The notes beneath the pieces were generated by a model. The model saw only the letters and a program-made list of their open reading frames with translations, did no database searches and was not told where the DNA came from. Positions 6,162 through 10,193 of a stretch of 10,193 nucleotides of DNA are shown one piece after another; position 1 is the stretch's first letter; each line of letters begins with the position of its first letter. A program made the translations under genes and the position numbers. The DNA comes from GCA-003244245 sp050700255 (GTDB lineage: Bacteria; Actinomycetota; Actinomycetes; Mycobacteriales; Pseudonocardiaceae): positions 1 through 10,193 of the forward strand of contig JBOHGX010000247.1 in NCBI GenBank assembly GCA_050700255.1, in the 5' to 3' direction.

Positions 6162-6464
6162 TCAGGCCGCACAATCCCGGCAGACCATCCGCCCGCTGCG
6201 TTGTTCGGCCAGCCTGCTGCGATGATGCACGAGAAAGCAGCTGGAGCAGGTGAACTCGTCGGCCTGCTTGGGCAGTACCCGGACAGTCAACTCCTCGCCG
6301 GACAGGTCGGCGCCAGGCAACTCGAAGTTCTCCGCGGACTCCGACTCGTCGACGTCGACTGCACCCGACTGAGCCTCGTTGCGTCTGGCCTTCAGCTCCT
6401 CCAACGAGTCCTCGGTGAGCTCGTCGGTCTCGCTCCGCCGTGGAGCGTCGTAGTCGGTCGCCAT
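6162..6464 (-). CDS. DUF4193 family protein with two CxxC pairs
   Basis: This 100-residue acidic protein is of the actinobacterial DUF4193 family (Rv2699c counterpart, same length as I recall). It begins MATDYDAPRR, the family signature. Residues 10-65 are rich in Asp, Glu and Ser and likely flexible. The C-terminal third has two cysteine pairs, C73-S-S-C76 and C95-R-D-C98, separated by 18 residues with HHR in between, the layout of a small zinc ribbon. Zinc binding is inferred from spacing. Small zinc-ribbon proteins of this size often contact RNA polymerase or ribosomes, but nothing here proves either. ATG 6464 follows GGGA with six bases spacing. A longer open frame on this strand begins upstream near 7151 but runs antisense through cei and is not a gene. 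Gene is alone: divergent from cei across 349 bases and convergent with DUF3093. Confidence 0.92.
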   Translation of the reverse strand: MATDYDAPRRSETDELTEDSLEELKARRNEAQSGAVDVDESESAENFELPGADLSGEELTVRVLPKQADEFTCSSCFLVHHRSRLAEQRSGRMVCRDCAA

Positions 6465-6773
6465 GATCTTTCCCACCCCTGAGTCGTACGGATCGTGCCG
6501 CAGCACAACGCACAGGAACCGTGATTTGTGCCCGAGACGTTGGTCACACTGCGACGCTGCGGATGCGGCCCTGGCATGCCGCACGTTGGCTGTCGTATCG
6601 GCCTCGGTAGCGCCAGAGCGGCGAGAGAGTAGCTCACCGGTCAACGCAGCGCGCGGAATTGCCCGGCGTGTCCCGATCCCCGGTACTGAAGCACGTGGCG
6701 TCCGAGTGGGCCACAACACGCCAAGCCCACATCGGACACGCCGTATCCGGCTGCGCGGAACCCGGCCCGCCCC

Positions 6774-6785
6774 TACCCTCAGGGT
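6774..6785 (+). promoter_or_regulatory. cei: candidate -10 TACCCT with overlapping palindrome upstream of cei
   Basis: TACCCT (6774-6779) lies 34 bases before the cei ATG and would start transcription near 6786. It overlaps ACCCT-C-AGGGT (6775-6785), a perfect 11-base palindrome, placed where a repressor would block the promoter. The octamer CTACCCTC is identical to that at the DUF3093 start (5569-5576). No clear -35 is present. Confidence 0.35.
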
Positions 6786-6801
6786 TGTAGTGCCTGGGCG
6801 G

Positions 6802-6806
6802 GGAGG
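6802..6806 (+). promoter_or_regulatory. cei: ribosome binding site GGAGG deciding the cei start
   Basis: GGAGG lies seven bases before ATG 6814, an optimal arrangement. It supports the 243-residue product over the much longer in-frame extension reaching back to 6463. Confidence 0.8.
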
Positions 6807-6813
6807 CGAAGCC

Positions 6814-7545
6814 ATGGCTGCGGTGGACACCTCTCTGGTTGGGCGGCCGAGGCCATATCGCGCCCGCAAGCCGATGCGCGCAGTGTTCCTGGCGCTGGTT
6901 CTGACTACGGTGGCTGGGCTGGTCTGGGCCATCGTGCTGCGGCCGGATCCGACCGCGGGTGGCTGCCAGGTTGCCGCCGAGGCGACTGGTGCTGCGGTCA
7001 CCCCAGGCCAGCGACTCCCGGTCGACGGTTTGGACGAGGTGTCGCCGGCGCCGCCCCAGCAGGTGCGGGTGCAGGTGCTCAACGCCAGCGGCGAACGCGG
7101 CGAAGCAGCCATCGTCGGCGGCGGGCTGTCCGAGCTCGGGTTTGCGCCCACCGGCAGGCCGGCGAATGATCCAGTGCACCCCGCCTTCGATCTGCTCTGT
7201 TACGGGGAGATCCGTTTCGGCGTCGCCGGTCAGGCCGCGGCCAGGACGTTGAGCTTGGCGCTACCGTGCGCTGAACTCGTCCGCGACCCCCGACCAGACT
7301 CGATGGTCGACCTGGCGCTGGGCACCAAGTTCACCGCACTGCGGCCCAACACCGCGGCCCGCGCGGCCTTGCAGCGCTTGGGCCAGCTCGGGCCGCCGGC
7401 GGCGGTCGAGTCCTCCCAAGGCGGCCTCGCTGCCCAGGCCGATCCCCCATCGCCGGCCCAGTCCGAGCCACAGTCGATAACCCAGCCGGTGACACCCGTG
7501 GTGGCTCCGATTCTGCTGAGCCAGGCTCGTCAGGTGAAGTGCTGA
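6814..7545 (+). CDS. cei: envelope integrity protein Cei (LytR_C domain)
   Basis: This 243-residue single-pass membrane protein corresponds to Rv2700, named cei because its loss weakens the mycobacterial cell envelope. A basic cytoplasmic lead (residues 1-21, RPRPYRARKPMR) is followed by one helix at about 22-42 and an extracytoplasmic part. The LytR_C domain covers about 83-175: VRVQVLNASGERGEA is its typical opening, then GLSELGFAP and EIRFGVAGQAAARTLSLALPCAELV. C51, C129 and C152 in the exported part could form a disulfide. Residues about 195-243 are a Pro/Gln/Ser-rich tail that makes the protein longer than I recall for the mycobacterial one (216), ending in a terminal Cys243. LytR_C domains occur in envelope assembly proteins, often beside LytR-CpsA-Psr phosphotransferases; no such enzyme domain is present here. 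It ends five bases from the convergent suhB, with no terminator hairpin between. Confidence 0.92.
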   Translation: MAAVDTSLVGRPRPYRARKPMRAVFLALVLTTVAGLVWAIVLRPDPTAGGCQVAAEATGAAVTPGQRLPVDGLDEVSPAPPQQVRVQVLNASGERGEAAIVGGGLSELGFAPTGRPANDPVHPAFDLLCYGEIRFGVAGQAAARTLSLALPCAELVRDPRPDSMVDLALGTKFTALRPNTAARAALQRLGQLGPPAAVESSQGGLAAQADPPSPAQSEPQSITQPVTPVVAPILLSQARQVKC

Positions 7546-7550
7546 CGCCG

Positions 7551-8372
7551 TTACACCGCATCGGCACCGCATTGCATCACCAGCTCCGCCAGCGCATCAG
7601 CGATACCCGGTGTCGCGGCCAGCACCAGATCGGATCCCTGGGGAGGCAACCGGACCACCGCGCCGGCCTCGGCCGCAATCAGCGCACCGGCCGCCCAGTC
7701 CCAGCGGTGCAGCCCGTGCTCGGCGTAACCATCCAACCATCCTGAAGCGACTGAGCACAGATCCAGCGCAGCGGATCCCGCGCGACGCAGGTCGCGGATC
7801 CTCGGCAGCATGCCGGCTACCATCGCCGCCTGCCGGGCCCGGCGCTGCGACCGGTAGGAAAACCCAGTGCCGATCAGTGACAGTTCCAGCTTGGTGGCCC
7901 CGCTGACCCGCAACGCGACTCCGTCGCAGTGCGCGCCGCGCCTGCGGGCTGCGCTCCACAGTCGGCCATCGGCGGGCTGCCCAACCGCGGCCGCCAGGGA
8001 CTGCCCGTCCCGCTGTACAGCCACCGAAACCGCGTACCAGGGCAGCCCGTAGAGATAGTTCACCGTGCCGTCGATGGGATCGACTACCCAGCACAGGTCC
8101 CCCGCCGGCGTGCCGGCGCCCCCCTCCTCCTCGCCCAGTACCGGCTCACCGGGCCGCCACTGTGCAAGCAGCCGCCGGGCCAGCCGCTCCGCGGCAGTGT
8201 CGGCGGCGGTGACCACGTCAGTGATGCTGGTTTTGGTGTCCACGTGCCCGGGTCCAGCGGCCCGCATCCGGACGACCAGGTCGCCGACCTGCTGCACCAC
8301 CGCCACGGCCGTGGCCCGCAGCTGTTCGACGTCGTCCCCGCGCTTGCTGCGCATCCAGCCATCCGACCACAC
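7551..8372 (-). CDS. suhB: inositol-1-monophosphatase family protein
   Basis: Likely hydrolyses myo-inositol 1-phosphate to inositol with Mg2+; in actinobacteria inositol feeds phosphatidylinositol, its glycolipids and mycothiol. The open frame gives 273 residues from GTG 8372. Family motifs are complete: the metal-binding GEEEGG (80-85), WVVDPIDGTVNY (95-106) with both metal-ligating aspartates, GSAALDL (199-205), and RWDWAAGALIAAEAGA (223-238) with the third-motif Asp225. TDVVTAAD (51-58) is the usual early segment. Relatives in this family also dephosphorylate fructose bisphosphate, histidinol phosphate or PAP, so the substrate is assigned from synteny with Rv2701c. The start is uncertain: GTG 8372 has only a weak CAGG ahead; ATG 8354 (267 residues) has GGATGG a few bases upstream and would also keep the whole domain. 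It diverges from ppgK across 90 bases. Confidence 0.93.
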   Translation of the reverse strand: MWSDGWMRSKRGDDVEQLRATAVAVVQQVGDLVVRMRAAGPGHVDTKTSITDVVTAADTAAERLARRLLAQWRPGEPVLGEEEGGAGTPAGDLCWVVDPIDGTVNYLYGLPWYAVSVAVQRDGQSLAAAVGQPADGRLWSAARRRGAHCDGVALRVSGATKLELSLIGTGFSYRSQRRARQAAMVAGMLPRIRDLRRAGSAALDLCSVASGWLDGYAEHGLHRWDWAAGALIAAEAGAVVRLPPQGSDLVLAATPGIADALAELVMQCGADAV

Positions 8373-8392
8373 CCTGGTTGGCGAGTCCGGGC

Positions 8393-8398
8393 TAGGGT
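8393..8398 (+). promoter_or_regulatory. ppgK: candidate -10 element TAGGGT for ppgK
   Basis: TAGGGT fits TAnnnT and lies 64 bases before the ppgK ATG in the 90-base divergent gap with suhB. The nearest -35-like TTGGCG (8378-8383) is only nine bases away, too close to pair with it. Weak, pattern-based. Confidence 0.22.
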
Positions 8399-8462
8399 CG
8401 GATCCGATCGGCGTCGGAGCCGCTCTGCGGTCGGTGAGGCGGGCGATCAGGAGAGGACGCGG

Positions 8463-9215
8463 ATGGCCAGGACTCTCGGATTCGGGGTGGACGTCGGCGG
8501 GTCCGGTGTCAAGGGCTGCACTGTGGACCTGCGCACCGGGTCACTGGACGACGAGCGAGTGCGCATTCCCACCCCGCAGCCCTCCACCCCGGAGGCGGTG
8601 GCCGAGATCGTCGCCACCATCACCGGCGAGTTCGGCTGGCAGGGCCCGATGGGAGTCACCCTGCCCTGTGTCCTCAAGAACGGCATCGCACTCACCGCGG
8701 CCAACGTGGACCAGTCATGGAAGGGCACCGACGCGGCCGGCCTGTTCTCCGATCACTGCCGGGTGCCCGTGGCGGTGCTCAACGACGCCGACGCGGCCGG
8801 CCTGGCCGAGATGCGGTTCGGCGGGGGCCGCGACCATGACGGTGTGGTCCTGCTGGTCACGTTCGGCACCGGTATCGGCAGCGCCCTGTTCGTCGATGGG
8901 GAACTGGTGCCCAACACCGAACTGGGCCACCTCCAGGTTGACGGCACCGACGCTGAGGACCGCGCCGCCGCGTCGGTCCGGAACGACGAAGCGCTGTCCT
9001 GGCCGGATTGGGCCGCCCGCGTATCTCGCTACCTGCAGGTTCTGGAGGATCTGATCTGGCCCGATTTGATCATCGCGGGCGGTGGAGTCAGCAGGAAGGC
9101 CGGCAAGTGGTTGTCGCTGGTGGAGTGCCGGACCCCGGTGGTAGCGGCGGCATTGCGCAACGACGCCGGTATCGTCGGTGCCGCCGCGGCCGCCGCGGAA
9201 GGGCGCGTGCGATGA
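8463..9215 (+). CDS. ppgK: polyphosphate glucokinase
   Basis: Phosphorylates glucose to glucose 6-phosphate using inorganic polyphosphate, and in many actinobacteria also ATP. The 250-residue ROK-type kinase has the phosphate-1 motif GVDVGGSGVKG (8-18), the catalytic Asp in LNDADAAG (D108), the phosphate-2 loop TFGTGIGSAL (133-142), and the PPGK hallmark LVPNTELGHL (148-157). The adenosine-type motif IIAGGGVSRK (203-212) precedes the C-terminal helix. The CxCGxxGC zinc cluster of other ROK sugar kinases is absent, as expected for polyphosphate glucokinases. Length is slightly below the M. tuberculosis enzyme (265 as I recall). ATG 8463 follows AGGAGAGGA (8449-8457), a strong ribosome binding site. 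It lies upstream of sigA in the same direction, separated by 253 bases, so read-through into sigA is possible. Glucose 6-phosphate is also the precursor of inositol phosphate, a substrate link to the neighbouring suhB. Confidence 0.96.
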   Translation: MARTLGFGVDVGGSGVKGCTVDLRTGSLDDERVRIPTPQPSTPEAVAEIVATITGEFGWQGPMGVTLPCVLKNGIALTAANVDQSWKGTDAAGLFSDHCRVPVAVLNDADAAGLAEMRFGGGRDHDGVVLLVTFGTGIGSALFVDGELVPNTELGHLQVDGTDAEDRAAASVRNDEALSWPDWAARVSRYLQVLEDLIWPDLIIAGGGVSRKAGKWLSLVECRTPVVAAALRNDAGIVGAAAAAAEGRVR

Positions 9216-9297
9216 CTGCTGCACGCTGGATCCACACTGCTGGGTCTACTCTGCTGGGCTCCCAGTGGCGATCAGCGTCGTTAGAATACAGAGTCGT

Positions 9298-9303
9298 TAC
9301 AAT
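9298..9303 (+). promoter_or_regulatory. sigA: candidate -10 element TACAAT for sigA
   Basis: TACAAT is the best -10 match in the window (five of six to TATAAT) and lies in a locally AT-richer patch. Transcription would start near 9310, about 160 bases before the GTG of sigA. The bases 17-18 upstream do not resemble TTGACA, so it may act as a -10-only promoter or need an activator. TAGAAT at 9282-9287 is an alternative. Confidence 0.45.
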
Positions 9304-9456
9304 GGAACACGGCATCGTCCTCGAGCACGCTGGATGGCACCGCCGGAGTCCGGCAGACCTCAATGGTTCGCAGCACTCGCTCCAGTAACGAGCTCACCCG
9401 ACGGAAGCCCGATTCTCCACCAGCTTCTCCAACAGCGCCCGAACACCGACCGTCTC

Positions 9457-9462
9457 GAAAGG
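9457..9462 (+). promoter_or_regulatory. sigA: ribosome binding site GAAAGG deciding the sigA start
   Basis: GAAAGG lies six bases before GTG 9469. The alternative ATG 9334, in the same frame 45 codons earlier, has no such site, so GTG 9469 is preferred. Confidence 0.6.
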
Positions 9463-9468
9463 CCGTCC

Positions 9469-10193
9469 GTGGCAGCCGCAGAACCCGCATCCCGTCGCGC
9501 CACCGCCTCGAAGTCAGCGACCTCCAAGTCTGCGTCCTCGAATTCCGGGGGCGCGGAAGCGCCCGCTCCCCGTATCGGCACAGCGAGTGACACCGATCTG
9601 GCCGCCGTTGGCCGGCCGAAAGGCACCAGAAGCGGCGTGGCTGGGACGCGCCCGAAAGGCCACAGCACCGCCGCCAAGGCTGTCCCGAAACCCGCCGACG
9701 TGGCTGAACCCGTCGATGTCGCGGCTGGGATCGAGGAAACCGCTGACATCGAGAGCGGGCCCGCTGCCGAGGACCTAGTCGAAGTCGAGGTCGAAGTCGA
9801 GGTCGAAGTCGAGGTCGAAGAGATCACCGTCGACCCCGAGGAGGCCGAGACACCAAGTGGTCCGGGCGCGGAAGACTTCGTCTGGGACGAGGAGGAGTCC
9901 GAGGCGCTGCGGCAGGCCCGCAAAGACGCCGAACTCACCGCGTCGGCCGACTCGGTACGCGCGTATCTCAAACAGATCGGCAAGGTCGCCCTGCTCAACG
10001 CAGAGGAGGAGGTGGAGCTCGCCAAGCGCATCGAGGCCGGTCTCTACGCCGCCGAGCGGGTGCGCCGATCCGACGACGTCACCGAGAAGCTGTCCCCCCA
10101 GCTACGCCGGGACCTGCGCTGGATCGTCCGCGACGGCGAACGCGCCAAGAACCATCTGCTGGAAGCCAACCTTCGCCTGGTCGTGTCGCTGGC
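9469..10193 (+). CDS. sigA: principal sigma factor SigA (RpoD/HrdB), 3' part outside window
   Basis: Primary sigma-70 factor that directs RNA polymerase to housekeeping promoters. 241 full codons are visible. From GTG 9469 the protein begins VAAAEPASRRATASKSATSK, the Ala/Lys/Ser-rich opening typical of actinobacterial SigA. Residues about 60-135 are acidic low complexity (region 1.1-like extension), including the (EV)6 tract at 105-116. EDFVWDEEESEALRQARKD (135-153) and region 1.2 (about 158-190: ADSVRAYLKQIGKVALLNAE) follow. A short non-conserved linker (YAAERVRRSDDVTEKLSPQ) leads to RDGERAKNHLLEANLRLVVSL, the start of region 2.1 that binds the polymerase coiled coil. The N-terminal extension separates it from SigB-type paralogues. 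Regions 2.2 to 4.2 lie beyond the window. ATG 9334 would add 45 residues unlike SigA openings. Equivalent to Rv2703. Confidence 0.95.
   Translation, partial: MAAAEPASRRATASKSATSKSASSNSGGAEAPAPRIGTASDTDLAAVGRPKGTRSGVAGTRPKGHSTAAKAVPKPADVAEPVDVAAGIEETADIESGPAAEDLVEVEVEVEVEVEVEEITVDPEEAETPSGPGAEDFVWDEEESEALRQARKDAELTASADSVRAYLKQIGKVALLNAEEEVELAKRIEAGLYAAERVRRSDDVTEKLSPQLRRDLRWIVRDGERAKNHLLEANLRLVVSL
9778..9819 (+). repeat. in-frame tandem repeat encoding (Glu-Val)n in sigA
   Basis: The 12-base unit GAAGTCGAGGTC occurs three times exactly (9781-9816), flanked by a GTC before and a GAA after; as a hexamer GARGTC it repeats six times. It is in frame and encodes alternating Glu and Val. Exact nucleotide identity of the three units, not just of the amino acids, suggests expansion by slippage or unequal exchange rather than selection on the protein alone. 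Confidence 0.9.

Larger units (their letters stand above)
6465..6813. other. 349-base divergent intergenic region between DUF4193 gene and cei
   Basis: No gene is supported here. It must hold promoters for both flanking genes. Visible items: an imperfectly placed TACGAC-like -10 for the DUF4193 side near 6485, a 6-bp-stem, 8-base-loop hairpin TGCGGC/GCCGCA (6564-6583), and the TACCCT element with palindrome before cei. The plus frame is open from ATG 6463 into cei, but the product of that part is Arg/Pro/Ser-rich and looks like non-coding GC-rich sequence. No tRNA or known riboswitch pattern was recognised. Confidence 0.55.
9216..9468 (+). other. sigA upstream leader region with two -10-like elements
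   Basis: This stretch is more AT-rich than its surroundings near 9275-9305. It holds TAGAAT (9282-9287) and TACAAT (9298-9303), both close to the TAtaAT consensus, in the right orientation for sigA; no matching -35 is clear. Either would give an untranslated leader of roughly 160-175 bases. GCACGCTGGAT occurs twice (9221-9231, 9325-9335). CTGGGCTCCCAG (9256-9267) is nearly palindromic but has no loop and no T-run, so it is not a terminator. The sigA frame is open through the entire region. Confidence 0.45.

Noticed and set aside
6564..6583. Hairpin TGCGGC/GCCGCA as a terminator or small RNA
   Set aside because: Six-base stem with eight-base loop, no T-run, and in a divergent gap where no terminator is needed; such hairpins are frequent by chance at this GC content.
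6463..6813. N-terminal extension of cei in the same frame
   Set aside because: GGAGG is optimally placed before ATG 6814 and the protein there starts with the usual basic lead and membrane helix; the extension looks like untranslated GC-rich DNA.
8378..8398. TTGGCG with TAGGGT as a full promoter for ppgK
   Set aside because: The spacer is nine bases, far below the 16-18 needed; only the -10-like element is kept at low confidence.
9256..9267. CTGGGCTCCCAG after ppgK as a terminator
   Set aside because: Arms are separated by only two bases and no T-run follows, so it cannot act as an intrinsic terminator.
9221..9335. Direct repeat GCACGCTGGAT (two copies about 104 bases apart)
   Set aside because: Only two 11-base copies, one mostly within presumed leader, with no further structure; not enough to propose a regulator site or mobile element edge.
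9778..9819. Tandem repeat considered as a CRISPR or iteron origin
   Set aside because: Units are contiguous without spacers and lie in frame in sigA, so they are coding microsatellite repeats.

Overview
The window reads as a chromosomal core segment of a high-GC actinomycete, most likely a member of the Pseudonocardiales or a relative. This is inferred from strong GC bias in third codon positions, frequent GTG starts, actinobacterial-only families (DUF3159, DUF3710, DUF3093, DUF4193, Cei), and a gene order that, as I recall it, matches Mycobacterium tuberculosis Rv2690c to Rv2703 almost gene for gene (Rv2695 appears absent). No mobile element, CRISPR array, tRNA, rRNA or sign of recent gene transfer was seen. 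Twelve protein genes are present; the first lacks its 3' end and the last its 3' end because the window stops.

Layout. (1) 1-3229, potassium block: a large APC-superfamily permease on the minus strand that resembles the KimA K+ importers, divergent from two plus-strand TrkA-type RCK regulatory subunits (ceoB, ceoC). (2) 3209-5524, minus-strand gene string read right to left: dut (dUTPase), DUF3710, an OB-fold protein, DUF3159 membrane protein; dut/DUF3710 and OB-fold/DUF3159 are tightly coupled, with a 112-base gap between the two pairs. (3) 5583-6464: a small DUF3093 membrane protein (+) convergent with a DUF4193 zinc-ribbon-like protein (-). (4) 6814-8372: cei (envelope integrity protein, +) convergent with a suhB-type inositol monophosphatase (-). 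(5) 8463-10193: ppgK (polyphosphate glucokinase, +) followed by the 5' third to half of sigA, the principal sigma factor, with an acidic low-complexity N-terminus that contains a (Glu-Val)6 tandem repeat.

How the genes may work together. The permease and the CeoB/CeoC pair plausibly form one potassium uptake and sensing unit. dut and the OB-fold protein fit nucleotide and nucleic-acid housekeeping; DUF3710, DUF3159, DUF3093 and DUF4193 have no function I can name. Cei acts in the cell envelope, SuhB in inositol metabolism (precursor of phosphatidylinositol and mycothiol in actinobacteria), and PpgK makes glucose 6-phosphate, the starting point of inositol synthesis. Genes are packed closely: convergent neighbours overlap by 21 bases or are separated by 5 or 18 bases with no visible terminators, and several divergent gaps contain candidate -10 elements.

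No clear new system is evident. The observations most worth a second look are the KimA-like permease beside orphan RCK subunits, the nearly symmetric divergent -10 elements between dut and DUF3093, probable leaderless GTG starts, and the sigA repeat.
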